Shown here: one piece after another, positions 14,301 through 29,300 of the stretch
Position numbering within the stretch: position 1 is the stretch's first letter
How the letters are laid out: the number at the start of each line of letters is the position of its first letter
Source of the DNA: Dicaeum eximium
Taxonomy: Eukaryota; Chordata; Aves; Passeriformes; Dicaeidae
Reading direction: 5' to 3'
DNA length: 64,000 bases
Assembly: GCA_013396995.1 (NCBI GenBank)
Contig: VWZP01009170.1
Span: 1,613,781-1,677,780, forward strand
The notes under the pieces: model-generated
Databases searched by the model: none
What the model was told of the DNA's origin: nothing
Seen by the model: only the letters and a program-made list of their open reading frames with translations
Position numbers and translations under genes: made by a program

Positions 14301-17300
14301 CTTTTAATCGGGCTATTTCAGCTCTCAGCTCACGGATCAGTTTGACGTTAGGATCCTCATTAATTGTAGGCTTGTTGATGATGTTTTTGGCTCTATTTGC
14401 ATAGCGAAGTGTACTTAAAGTTTCTCCATAATTGACATCAGCAGGTGAAATAGCTAAGGACATGAAATCAGAAGCAGTTTATCTAGCACCATAGGTTTCA
14501 TTTACTGAAGTTAGTTTATATTTTAAAAGTCAGATAAATTCCATGTGGGTGAAGAGACAGAAATATATCACTTACCAGTATGGATACAATTTGTTCCAAC
14601 TCTTCACCTAACTCCACTTTCATGTCACTATAACTTTGCATAAGTGAACACTGTACAAGAAGTGTATTAGGATAATCAGGTCTAATTACCAAGTGTTGCA
14701 AAGAAATCTTGCTTTCAATCTATTTAACATTTCCCCAGTAAACATAAATATCCTATACAAATACTTCACAGGCTTTCTTGCAATGTTTTACAAGAACAGT
14801 CAGGAAAACAGTGAATATTTTTTAAGTATCAATGTAATCATTGAAAAGAAAAGACATTCCAAGTAAAACACAGTAGGGAAATGAAACAGCATTAAAACAA
14901 AAAATAACCAGAGAGGAAAACCAAAACAAGAAAAGAGCCTGTATAATTTACAAACCTAGCTGTTCTCCTGAGCTGCAAGCATCTGGCAGCACACAGAACT
15001 GTCAGCTATCTGATGCATCAAGACAAACCAGTATTATTTTTCAAGCAACCTAACCAGGAAAAACAATGCAATTTCAATGCAAGTGCTAATGCTATCCTTC
15101 CCTTGATTTTCCTAACAATATATATGACATTCCAAATTAAAAAGATAATTAAGGCATCCAAATAGACGAGTGGAAACACAGAAAACGATCCAGAAATCTT
15201 AATGATCAAACTGAACAAGAGAACTAGAGAATCAGACAATGAAAACACCTGAAAAACTAATTAAGCAACTAAAATAATCTGTCCATTCTCATTCTCTCAA
15301 AAACAACAATTTTTTTTTTCTTTTTTTGTGGCAGAGACTCTCTGAGCTGCAGGAGAGGCATTTGGAAACAGCCTATGCTTCCCCTAGCTCACACCTTCAC
15401 TTCCCTGCCTTATCTACTGTCTCCTCTCTATTACTCCATTATTTTCTTTCTGGAAGGATGTTACAACATGTTATAGAAATAAAACAAATCTAAATCAGAC
15501 ATTTTTCTACAGCCTTTCCTACAGTTTAAAGTGATCTTCCTGCATTTTTTTGTGCTTAATTATAGAAAAGGCAGGACAAATGTATCCAGACAGCATGGTG
15601 GGAATTCTACCATATTACCAGCAGAGTTAGTGCTGTAGAAAAGATCAACCATCAGGGCTCAGCCTAGCAGAAGCATCACTAATAGACGAAAAAGTAGCTG
15701 AAAAAGAAAGCTGGATACTGTAACTATTAGGATAGGCACTGAAAGCTCACTGTGATTCTAAAATTTCTCTTCCCAATCCCTCTGTCAAAAAAAAAAAAAA
15801 AGTTACTCAGCCATGGAACTGCAAGAAAACAGCAAGAAGGAAGTTGCCAGCTTTACTTAAAGAGCCAGAAAACCAAAGCAGAGTCTGGTCCACAATCACC
15901 TATGGGCACTACTATGATTCTCCTGAGGAAAGCAAGTTGCATGGACTCCAAAAACATCCCCAAAATCCTGTAAGAAAGGAACTGCCATCCAGAGAATTTG
16001 ACTGGTTCCGAAGAAGCAGAACTTGATCTGATACATTTTATTCCCTTAATTCTGCTATCCCACATTCCCAAAAGGGGACTGCACCAGTTAGGACCACATT
16101 TCATTTGAGCAGGAAAGAGAGAGAAATTTCAGAGCTGCTCTTCTCCTCACATCCAGTGCTACCTGGAAAATCGTGACAGGTGGGTCCACAGGGACTTACT
16201 GAGGGTCAATAAATCCAAGTGCAAGGTGCTGCACCTGGGTCAGGACAATCCCATATCTCTGACCCTACCCAGCAGCAAAACAAGGCTGGGGTGGATGGAG
16301 CTCTGAGCAACCTGGTCCAGTGAAAGGTGTCCCTGTCCATGGCAGGAGGGATGGAACTAAACAACCTTTAAGATCCCTTCCAACCCAAACCATTCTATGG
16401 TTTCCAACATCAAAAACCCTCACCTCCCCTTAAACATCATCCTGGCTTCACTTTGTTTTTTTGGGAATGGAATTCCCATTCCAATTTGTTGACAAAGCTG
16501 CAATACGTATGGCATAGGTATGGTTTTAAACTAAGTGATCCTTGCAGACCTTCCTATGGGTAAAAAGGAAACCACAGGAGTTTTCAAGACAACTGATCAT
16601 AATTAAATTTAGACAAGAAGTTAAAATGCTGTGTGCTTTTAGAAGGCTAGATAAAAGTGACTGCCTTTCACACAGATGCACAAAGCTTTAATTATGCTGT
16701 GCAGAGTGTAAGTAAAGGACAGAGTGCTACTAGAAAGCTCAGAAAGAAAGAAATCACTAATATGTGTAAACCATGTTCTGCCTTAACAAAACATCTGGCA
16801 TCTAAATATTTACATCTACTCCTATTGAGCCTGAACTATTCAGAATTCAAAAAGAGTAAAGTAAAACCACTTACTGGCAATCATTATAGTTTTGGAGTTC
16901 CCTCCTAGGCTATCTTTTAATAGCCAAGTCAACACTGAGTCCCTGTAAGGCACAAATACTTGTTTCTTCTTTGAAAGAGGATTTGTTGCATCCTGAGATA
17001 GATCAGCTGTGATGAGAAGGTAGAAAAAAAATTTTAAATTAGGTCTTTTCATTCATTTTCAAAAATGTGTTAGGCCATTAATTCTGTAAGTAAACTAAAA
17101 ACACCTCAAGACAAACAAGCACAAAAACAAGAGACTTACCTAAGGCAGAAATTACGTTTCCCAGAGTAACTAGAGATTTGTTAATATTCCCTCCTTCTTT
17201 TAATCTAACCCCTGTGGCACCAGTGGCATCTGCTCTCTCACTTCCAGCAAGATCTACCAAATGAATCTTGCTAACAGTTTCACAAGGCATTTCAGAATCA

Positions 17301-20300
17301 AATTTAGCCTACAGAAAAGAAAAAAATAAAAGAAAGGTATGTTCATCTAATAAATACTGCACTTTTACTGAATGAAATTTAGTGGCCTTTTTCATGACAT
17401 GACTGAATTTAACTTGTTTACAATAGCAGATATTGACAAGACAGGTGTATTAGAGGTGCCACTGAAAGACATTTGATAATGAATGGTTGCATAGCTCCCA
17501 TATAATTTCTCTAAATTTAGCCATTTACAGACGAGCTATGACACTGTGAGTTGTAATTTACATATTGCAGTGACCATGTGATGCATTCATTTTATTAAGC
17601 TTGCAACATTTGTATTATATTTATATATTGCTTTCAGTAAGTTATAAAATGCACAGACAAATTTACACTCAATTTCTCCCCCACCTCCAAGTTCTCTTCA
17701 TCTAGCAGGTCATCCATGGGCTTTTTAAAAAGCCCCCAAAAACAACAATGAAGAGCAGGAGTTAGAAGAGGAGTTTACTACATATAAGCAAACAGATCAC
17801 TATGCTCTAAAGAAACATGTCCAATCTTTCTAAGGAGTTTTGTTTTGTTACCTGAGTGAAGTTGATTGTGAAAATGGCATGTGACCTGCTACTAACATCA
17901 TTCATTCCAGTGGCAGCTGTCGTCCTGTTTATATTTCCTGCATCCATAAGTTCCTCAACATCAGTATAATTTTGGACTAAATGTTTAGACAAGTCTGAAG
18001 AAAAGCAGAGTGTTACAGTATGTTCATATATGTCCTTAATTTTTTTTACAAAAAGATTCAAATCATGCTCACTACTGCAAACTACTGCTGCAATTAGTAT
18101 TTCTTGTCATACTTGTTTATCACCTAAGGAAAGGAATGAGGCTTCATATTAACACTGGACAACTTACACATTTACAGTAAAAAAAGAAAAAAATTATGCC
18201 ATCTTACTAAATTATTTAGTGGAATAACATGACCATAATCCCACAAGAGACATGAACCTTCCCTGGTAGAGCACAGATTAGGACAATTAGATCCTAAGAG
18301 GTTTTCATTTAATCTAATTATCTAGGATTTATAAATTATTGTCAACAAACTATTAAAACCAATTGCATCTCTTAACATTACTTAAAAATGTGTTATTAAT
18401 TTACAGATAAAAAGCTCTGTAATAATTTTTGGATTGGAAAAGCATGTAGAGATGCAAAATTAGAAGCTATTCCTTCAATGTTTTTTACTAAAGTAAGGCA
18501 CTGCATCCATCATCATTTATATTTTAAAAGATAAAATGCCCTATACAACTAGACACTATATTTTAGAATACATACAGGTAATAAAGTATGCAGTGTAAAA
18601 CAAAGTGGTTTTACCCTCAACATATGGCCCTTCTTTTGGATGTTCCCGTATTCGTAAATTATTAGTTTTCGATGACTTCCGTCGGAGAAGATCTCTCACG
18701 CGCTCATTATAAATTTCCAAATAACTGAAAGAAAAAGAATAGAAAGCCACTGACTGATTCAAGAGCCTTTTATAAAAGGAAAGCCATAGCAACACAAGTT
18801 TGAAAGCAAGATGCTTGGAGAAAGAACACAGATGCAAAGTTGGCTTAAGATAATAATGACTACAAGGTACAGTATCATAAAGGAAAAAACCAAAAAAGCA
18901 AGAAGAAAGTAGAAAGAAAGCAGACATTAGCAAGATCAAGATCTCCTAATGTTTGTCTGAAATAAAGGGTAAAAAAAGGAAGATGCTTTCCAGTAGCAAA
19001 GACACTTGCACTATCATATAAATGACACAATATGCACAGCTCTTGTCTTGAAGGTACGAGTACTGCACATTTGGACTACAAGTGCCAACAAAAATCAATT
19101 ACAGGACTGAAGCCAAGCATAAAAAGTTAATTTTTGAAAAACACACACTTTTCCCAGAGATAAAGTGAAACAGAGTAGTTGTAACTGAAAGCAATTTGAT
19201 ATCCTGCAAACTCTTAATATGCCAAGACCTACCTGACTTCTGTTCGAAAGGATGCCTCATTCCGCTTTGTTTTCTCACTTATTTTGCTGAATAATCCCTC
19301 ACAAATTCGAGGTATCAAACCAGCATCACCCTGCAACAACAACAATTCTTAATTCCAAGGCTCTATATGCATGCACAATGGATTTTGAAAAATAAAACCC
19401 CAGATGACTAGTGGAGAGTTTAAGACTCCAGAAAGGGGAAAAATTAAAACTTTTCAGCAAATACTCTCCTGACCTTTATTTAACTGCAGTCACTTTGCCA
19501 CTTTAACCCTTTTGTGTGTGGAATGTACAACCAGCTTCATTTCTTTGCTACTGGAATACATTTGTCCCTCTCATTTAGTTTGAATAATCCCAACTGCTTA
19601 AGGCAGAGACTGGCTCCCCAGAGTAAGTCATGAACTGCCTTATCTCACCAGTATCTTAAGTGCTTCTATCTCATTTCACTGTGGACTGGGCAACAACTGC
19701 AGAGAACAGGACAAGAGCCATACACAAACAGCCATGGGACATTCTCATTCAAACCCCCAATTCCCAGGTCACAGTCCTTCCTGTGCTGAAAAGTGCAGCA
19801 GGTCCTCTGAATAAATAAGTACACAGTGACAAAATTAAATCTTCATTCACTGTATCCCACAAAGCAGCCAAATTAAATTTGATATTTAACTACTGAATGT
19901 TTGCCTCTGCAATATAGAGTTTTTATGCACTAAATGCTTGGTTGGTTTAATAAAGCAAACTGAATAAAACCTATCCCACTGAGATACCCAGAAACAGCAT
20001 GCAGCTTTCCTTGCTGGTGCAGAAAGAGCCCTCTCCAGCCAAGCAGTAAGCTCTTGTGTTTAGAGTCAGTGGCCTTGTAATCAAGCAGGATGCAAATCAG
20101 GACAAGCCAGACCACACATCCAATGTGAACACAGACCAGGCACTCCAGGCACCTCAGAGTTTGCCTGGTGGGATTCTACAGATAACTGGCAACAGGAAAA
20201 CACAAAGCCAATGGACTCTCCCTGCACCAAACTGTCAGAGCAAGGGCTCCATGGGCAAAGATTTCTCTTCTACTTGGACCCCTCCAAAAATCCAACCCTT

Positions 20301-23300
20301 TTTGCCCAACCTCTCTTGAGTTTGCTCCCATACTGGTCCCTCTGCCCTCATTCTTCAGTTTCCCTCTGCATTCTCTGTCACAGCAATCTTGTTCCAGGTG
20401 CCACCTCCGAGGTCCTCTTTCTCGTTCCTTTGCCCAGATAAAATTCCCAATTCATCATCCAGTCACTTCTATTTTTTTCATTATACTTTATCCCTCCATT
20501 TTGCCTTTTCCCAGTTTCTTCCTCCTCTTAATCAGAGCCTCTCTATCCTTCTCAAACCAAGCTTCATTCTTTGATATAATAATCTATTCTCTGCTCCCAT
20601 CTTTTCTAGTTCTTCACATGACTGCACCTTGGGTTAAAAAAAAAAAAAATCCTAGATTAAGGGAGAAACTTGCAGATCAATCAGGCTTTTCTTTTAGACA
20701 GTTGCCTCTGACAACAGAGTAGCACCTTTGCCCAATATCTGTCAATTATCAATCTCTATTTCCAGGTAAAGTTACATGGGTCAGTGTTGGAAATTCCCAC
20801 ACACCTTTTTTTAAACAATGGAAGAGGGAAAATACTTTTCTTTCATCTCACACTTGAAAACACCTGAACAATTTTAATTAAAGCTTAGGGGAAAAACCAT
20901 AGAAGATCTATCACAAAGTTTTAGGCAAATCATTAGTGTCTGACATAACTCAGCAACCACAAAGAGAGGCTTAAGATAGGAAATACAAGCTCTAATTGAG
21001 TAATTTCAACCTTAGCAATATAATGTTGAGAAAGGAAGCACAAAGAGTTCCCAGAGTATTATGCTAGTAAAATGTACATCTTAAAGAATGTACACTCTTT
21101 ATTGAAAACTGTATTTAAACACTTTCTCCTTTTCACCCCCTAGAGCTGAAGGGCAGGATCAACTATAGCTTGGACTGGTTTTTTTTCTGGTCTACAGAGT
21201 TTCCAAACATAAAAATCAGAAGAACAAAATAGGTAGTTCATTCCAAAGCCGAATTTTCTCATTAAAAGCCTGTTCTTATTCTGTGCTATCTAACCAGAAA
21301 ACTTCTTATTGCTATTTAAATGTACTGAATTTTGCCCATCTACCTGGACCTTAAGGACCAAATTATTCTCTTCCTTTCTGTAGCAGCCTCTCAGGTCCAG
21401 GAACACTTTTAATCCCCCATGGTCTTGCCTTCTCTGCATACCCAAGTCTGACTTTCCTGATGTTTTATAGATCTCTGCTCATTTCAGTATCTCTGTTCAA
21501 CATTCTAACTGGCCCACATATTTCTTGAAATGATTGCTGTACACAGAATTGCAGAAGAGCCCTTCCAGAGCCAAGAACAGCAAGCATTGAAAATAAAATG
21601 AGAACAGAACCCAGGCTTTTTAAAGAGAAGCAGGGAAAAAAGAATACTTATTTCCAATTCAAGTCTCCTTATAGCACTGTAGTCTCTCTGACAGGGCCAT
21701 CAATTTTGAAGCATTTAACTTGCCAGCTGAGTATACTTTATATGCACTCTATACAAAACCAGATTAAAGTATTTATGTATCATGCCAAGAAGATTAGACC
21801 TTTATTATGGAACAGTGTCAAAGAAACTTCAGCATCTATTCATTTGCAAACTGTTTTGACGATTACAGTCATTATATATAGTGAGGCAGTCCCATAAAAA
21901 TGTCACTTTTATAAATTTCTGAAATAGAAATCCACACCTAGGTTGTGAGATCTTTTCTGGTTACAAAAATCTATTCTGCTTATAATATTGAGGTAAATAT
22001 AAAGCTACTTATTTTGTGACAACTGAAAGAAAAAGATTTGCAGCTAATTTACTCTCCTAAGCTAGAGGAGGTGCAAAGAGCCCAACCTTACTACATTTCA
22101 GAAGAGTGATCTATCCAAAGAAGGATAAGTATTAATATTCTCCTTCTCACTTCTACTGGGGGAAGACACAATACATTTCTTTTCCCAAGGATTAAAGAAT
22201 GAAAGCTGCAGAGGCTGCCTGGCAAACAGGCTTCATCAGTCAGTCTTTCTAAACTGCTCCACTCCCTAAAGTTTAGCAGGTTCTCTCTGTCCTTGGACAG
22301 TCACAAAGGCAATTGTGAGAAACCACTCCCATCCTTTACTCACAAACTGCCCAATACCTCCTATCACACCTTCCTCCTCCTGCAGTGCTCAAAAGGACAT
22401 AATCCTTAAAATTAAATTTCCTGTATAATCTCATAAGGGTTTGATGAACTACTGTCATGCCCAATTTCTGCTTCTCACCTGACAGCCTTCTCTAAGGAGC
22501 TATTTTAGTCTTCTGACTCCTCAAAAGAGGTTTAAAAAGCACAAATCTTCAGAAAAAGCTGATCAATAATTTTCTCAAAATCATTACCTCCTTTTTTGTC
22601 TCAATTTGGGCATAGAAAAACAGCAGTAACATCAGAAATTTTTGGCTTTGTTACTGAACAAAACTTACTGGGTTTTGCCCAAAACAACCAAGCATCACTT
22701 AAATCAACTTCTTCCAACTATAAGTATCTTTCTATAAAATAAACTTCCAAAACCTCTGATTACTACTAGAAGGTGTGATACATGGAAGGGTTACATGATA
22801 CATGAGGGCCCTTCCAACCTGGTATTTTATGGTTCTATGAAAACACCACCTACCGCATTTCCCATCATGGTATAGGACTTCCCAGATCCTGTCTGTCCAT
22901 ATGCAAAAACACAGGCATTATAACCTTCAAAAGCAGATTTAAGCACGTCTGTACCAAGATTTTTGAAAACCTAAAAATAAAAAAAAAAATGTTTAAGTCA
23001 ACAGAAGCTTGGGGAAGAAGATTGTCACCAGCCCAGCATGGCAAATATTGAAGAATGCCACAACACGATGGCAAAACACATATTTACTACAGGAGAGGGA
23101 ATTAGTATTTTAAACAAAATACTAAGCCTTACTACCATATTTCATTTACAGCACTGCAGTGGTTTGGTTTTTATTTGTTTCTCTGTCATAGAACATTTGA
23201 CATGTCAAATTGCTACTTTCTTCTGTAAAGCCCTGATTTCTTTCAGCAAACTCAGCTATTCCATTCACTCTTCATTATTGTTATTATATTTTTGTATCTT

Positions 23301-26300
23301 CTATATGTTATTATCCTTTTGTGTCTTATATTATTATATTATTTGTATATTATGTATCTTATATTATTTGCATCTTATGTGATTATCTTTTGTGTCTTAT
23401 ATCTGTTATTATCTTTTGTATCTTTGCCAACTCTCCACATTCTGCAAATATCCAGTCCCCTCTCAAAAGGAAACATTTCCATGATTCTGCCAGTTTCTTC
23501 CTTTGTCTTTTTGGAGGGTTTTGTTGGTTGGGTTTGGTTTGTTGCTTTTATCAAGTCTAAGAACATGACCCATAATCTTCTCTGTATTTTTCTCCTAAGT
23601 GGCTTTCACGTAGCAATGTGTTTTAGGCTGGCAAACATGAAAACTTGTTTTTAATGTGCTGAGTGACCCTTTTTCATCATTTAACCCCTTCTCTTTTACC
23701 CTCAACATGTAATAACTAGTAATGATCCTTCCTCCACATCTCATAATATGGGACTCTGTTGTCACCTAATAAATTCAGCTCTCACCAGATGCCTTCACCA
23801 CCTTCCTCTACAACACTGGCTCCAACATTCCTTGCGGATTTGCCTGACCTTTCATCATCATTACCCCTCCTTTCAATCCATACCCCTCACTGGGCAAGGA
23901 GTAACACCTGGTGCAGCATTTCTCCCAATTAAAATATTAATCTGTGTCTCACTATCTAGATATGATTTTCAAAAACCTCATAGATGCTTCACATAGTTTA
24001 GCTACTTGTCTGCACTTTATGTGGTTTAAATTCTCCATTTTTAATAGTGAATGGCACAAGCACAGTATAATTTCACCCTGGAAGGAGTGCTGAGTAATTT
24101 CTTTAATCACTAATCTTCAAATGTGTCTTTGGAATACTTCACTTGACCTTCCCTCAAGCAAAGGAGTTACAGTGATGTAACCAGTTATATTTCTCAAAGA
24201 AGAACAACATAAAAATCAGCCAAAGCTACTTTATTATTTCTCCTATTTTTCTCCGTGTCTAAGTTTTTATCTCACCCAGTCTTTATGCATTACTCTTTTG
24301 ATGGAATTTTCCTTTTTAAAAATTTGTGTATGTCTTGCATGTGATTTGAGGTAGTGGATAGGACAGGTATGGTCAGCCTTGTCTGAACACAAAGGTTTAA
24401 ACACACAGATTAGAAGAAAAGACTGCTTGCATGGGACACCAGTTTGTCACAAAAGGCCAATAAATATCAAAATTCTATTTGTTTCTCAGTCAGGAATACA
24501 AACTAAGAAGCTTGATGGCAAACTGCCATCCCCACTTTGGAATACTAAAGTGCATTTTGCATCTACAAGGCATATTAATAAGGTATGTAGTATTAGACAG
24601 ATTTCCACTTCTTATTTTTCTGCCTTTCAAACTGAAAAATGTAACAATCATGAACAAAGGGCACTAGGCAACCACATCACCAACAACCAAGATCAATTTT
24701 ATTCCCTGGCAAGATTAATGTGAAAAAGAGGCCCTTCTATGCCACTGGTGCAGTAAATTGTAATTTCTGCAGGAACTTGATAAGAGCTTAACTACAAATT
24801 CTTCCAATTAAATATTAAATCATTAACAAAAGCAAAACAGTAGCTTGTGCAGCGTATGTTTAGGAATTGCACTCCTATAGTTTAAAAACTCCTTTTGTTT
24901 TTGAAGTGCTGCACACAGTGTAATTAAAATGACATCTGAGAAACAATAAAGCTGAGCAAGACAAGTCCATACTCCTGCCAGTACAGATAAAGGAGGTGTC
25001 CGCACTTTAATAACAAAATACTGAATGCAGACATTGAAGCCATGTTTATGTTTATCCTATCATTAATCATAAAACTCACAGCTTGAAAAAATTATTGCTG
25101 AAGGCTGCTGCAGCCATCACTACACAGGCATTTTAATTTAGTTTTGTTTCTATAAACTCCTGAGATGGACAAGTTATAGTAATCTTGCCTCTACCTGACC
25201 CATTCTGTAACAGGTAAATGGCACCAGAAGAAAAAAACTTTAAAAAGGGAAACTTATCACTTATATGTGGAAACTGGACATCAATACAGACTACAACTTG
25301 GATATCTATTTGTATGCAGCCAAGTTTACTTCACAAATTGTTGTTTTGACAAGAATTAACTTCATTGTTTCACAGCAAATTTGGATTTTGGAAATAACCT
25401 GCACTGTAACAGCAAGAGCCTACTAAGATCATGAATCTCTCCCTGGGGTTCCTCTAATGTGGTCTTGTCTAACAGCTTTCCAGAAGTATCTAAAGGCGGG
25501 TATCTAGAAGATCCAAGAATTAAATATCCATAAATTTAAGTCACAACTGGTGCATGAGAAGAAGCTTCATTTAGAATCAGAGCAGAAAAATACATGACCA
25601 AAGCTGCTTTAGTTAAAATAAATAAATAACTGACCCTGTGTGCTCAATTTAAAGCATTTGCTAAAATTCTAGCAAAACTATAGGGCCTGAAACACCTGCC
25701 TAAAACCATTCACTAGAATCTTGGGTTCAAATTATTGCTCTCAAATACATTACCACTTCAATTTGCCACAGTGCTGAAGTAACCATTTCTACAGTGATAG
25801 GCAAATAAAATGTAAGTTTGCTGGTACTTCAAAAAACATAGCAAAAACATGTGTTACTTAAGAATGTCATCAAGAAATAACAATCCAGAAAGTTTAAGAA
25901 TATACATGATCAAACCCTAATATCTCACTGAAATAAAAGAAGTATTCAGAAAATAAGAGGATGTATCACTTACCCTGATGGTTAAAAAATTCCAAGTCTA
26001 AATTCCCCATCAATTATAGTCATGATATATATAATGGCAAAACTTACCATTCTCATAAATCTTTAAAAGTGGCTTCAACTTACTGTTTCTTATGACTGGT
26101 TTAAATTGTGAGGCTTTTTAGGATTAGCCATTACAGCATCCCTGATTTCAAGAGTTCCTGAATAGATGGGATACATACCAAGAAGGTTGTACCCAGCTGG
26201 CTGACAGGATATTCAGTAAACTGCTGCATTATTTTAAGGGGAAAGAACTATTCTCACTTGAAGCTTACAGCATCAAAACCAAAAGATAAGTCAGCAATCA

Positions 26301-29300
26301 CAACTTACTTGAGATTCACTAAATAAATTTATTAGGGAATGGGAAAGTTCAACATTCACACGAAATGCAAGGTCACAAAGGGTCTGCCTGTTAATCTGAG
26401 TAATGCCTGTAGCTCAGAGTTTCATTTTCTGTTCTGACCATGCAGAAAGAAAAACTGTTTTGTCCTTTCCTAAGGTGAATACTCAAGGGAGGAGGAAAAA
26501 AGAATCTTCTTCAATGTGTACCAAGGCTTTTGGACCAAGACAAAAAAACCCAAAAAAATCCACACCACACTTCAACCAGTAAGAATGTTTCTAACTGAAT
26601 TAAAGTTATATGCTTGTTTCTCAAAACTGATTTTTTCTAAAAAGCTTTTCAAAACTGATTTCAGTGCTTAGAGATGTTCTTTTACTTGACCTTATACAAT
26701 ACCAGTCAGACAAAAGAACTTGAAAGAAGGCATTCAGCCTGCTGTATTAGGAAACACACCACTTACATTGCTAGGTAAGTTAAAAAAAAAAGAAAAATTC
26801 AAACACTCCGGTATCTAGAACATTTCTAAATTACAGAAGAAGCACTTTCAATGGAAAGAAGTTTCATGGAATGCTTTCAAGTCAAAGAAAAGGGAAAGGA
26901 AAAAGATCAATTATCAACATTCAGAAATCTTACCATTTCTTGACAAACAAAGCTGGGACTTTTACTGTCGGCTGAGAAGTAGGAAAAATCATAGGTAAAT
27001 GTTTTTGTTCTTTCTCGTCCTGTGTCTCCAGTAGCACCCTCTGGTATCTATTAAAAAAAAAGAAAATAGAGCTGGTACAACACATCCTGATGAAGTAATT
27101 AAAAACATTTGACAATAAACAATCAGAATGCAAATCTAACATAATGCTCTACACAGTTAGAAATGTATAAAGACAGGTCAGATTATGATTCCAACAACAC
27201 TGACAAAATTAGGAGGAGGTATGCCCTTCAGCAAGAAACATAGCCACCTCATAAAGCAGCACAGCAGGAATTATTTGAATTTTAGCTTACTGCTTCTAAC
27301 CCCACAGCACATTTTTGTCACAATACTTAGGTTCAGTTTAATGGATCCATATATGATGTTATTATAATCAGGGATTAGCCCACACATATAATTTATAGGA
27401 ACCAGGGAGATGTTTGCACCATGAACAGCACTTCAACATGAAGTCATAATTAAAAAGGTGTGACATACCTGCTGTTTAAGGCAATCATCATGTTCAAGGC
27501 ATGACAGCAATACTCACCATGCTCCAAATCATTCTGAAGAAACTACACACTGAAACTCCTTTGCATATATTGGTTATGAAAACCTATCTTGCAAAAACCA
27601 ATTTGCTGCACATGGCTTCCCTTGCTGAGAGAAATGTTGAAATACACCATCAAAAGGTTATAGCAAGTGATGGGTACTTTGGGTTTGGCTCATTTTCATG
27701 GGAATTTCAGAAGACTTCTACAGATGAAGCAGAGATTTAATAGCTATCAGAAACATACCTCTATTCTATTGCTGATTTTCATCTCCCAGCTAAGTAATGA
27801 CCTGAGTGATAAACCTTTGAAGAAATGATGAGATAGAGCCTATAGAGTGGTCTTCAGAAAACCACAGTGCAGCCAGTTAACAGTGTAACCTGGTTTTCCC
27901 AAAGCATTACTTTAACACTGCATTTTAACAACTAGGGGCTATTGACCACAGTGCAGCAAACATCACTCCAGTCATATTTTGGCACCTATTGAGTTACAAC
28001 TTCCTTTTATAAATTGTGTTTACTCACCTTTAAGTTTGTGATTGTTGTTTTATTTTTTTCCATTGAAATAATAAACTTTGCATTAAGATCTTTCTCCCTG
28101 AAAAAAAAACAAAAACAAAAAAACCCAGACTTGAGTACATTAAATAAAACATACCACAGTTATTCGGTCATATTTCCACCCATTGGCCTGCCACAGTCAA
28201 TTCTCAGATTAATTAATTTTTTTTTTTTTTTAATTCTTGTGCCCAATGTTTATTTACTTATATGGCATATATTTGAAGCACTTGGGCTTGCCTCCAAATC
28301 CCTTCCTCTAGAAACAGAGCAGAAGCTTGAGGAAACCTGCTTCAGAAATTTAACTCTGCAAGTCAATTAAGTGCTTTGTTCTTAATTGGAAGTACTCTGA
28401 TCCAAAGCCCAGTTAAGTCAAATATGAGCCCACTGGCTCTAAAGAAGGGCAAAACAGAACACAACAACATAAGCTCCAGCTTCTCACCAACATTCCAGTA
28501 GCAGCAGTTTCCACTTATCCATATAGTCTAGATAACAGGGACTGAATGTTTAAACCACAAACACCTAGTATTTTAAAACTCTCTTAGAAATAAGGTACCA
28601 AACACATGTTTTGAGTTCTGATGCATCACAGGAGCCAAGGAGAGAGACTGTACTACCAACAAAGAATTACGTAAGTTTGTGGCTTCCCAAAGCACAACGA
28701 TGCCTGGAAGGAAAAAATCCAGTTCCAAAGAAGTGTTTTCATACACTGGCATTTATTTCACAATTGATTCTGACTGTTTTCAAAAATACCATAAAAAATT
28801 GAGCTTGGTGTCTAAACCCAGCATGTAACAACCTGCTTGCCAGAGATGCAATCTCACTACTGTTAGTCATAAGAGCAATACAGGCTGCTCCTGAATGACA
28901 ACCTTGAGCTAACACTGCCTGTGCTAATGAAAACATGCACATGGCAGAAGGAGCCTGAAGGGAAAGATGCACAGCACACAAAACCTCACTCTCCAAATGC
29001 TGACACGCCTGTCCCAAAGTCATCTGCAAAGTCACCTGACAAGCTGGCGTGCCTGACCACAGCAAAGCACAGCACAGGGCTTTAAAGTAATAAAGTGCTG
29101 CTTCACCATATCACACTACTGGATATTTGCTTGCACCAGCACAAAATGTAAAAGAGAAACTTCTTCCCAATAACAGGACAACCAAGTTCAGGATTTTAGT
29201 GTTTTTTTCTTCTTCATGGTGCACTAGATCACCCAACTGTGTTCTCCAGCTACACTGTTTGCGTTCAGTTTTCCAGCAGAAATAGTAAAGAAAAGCAAAA

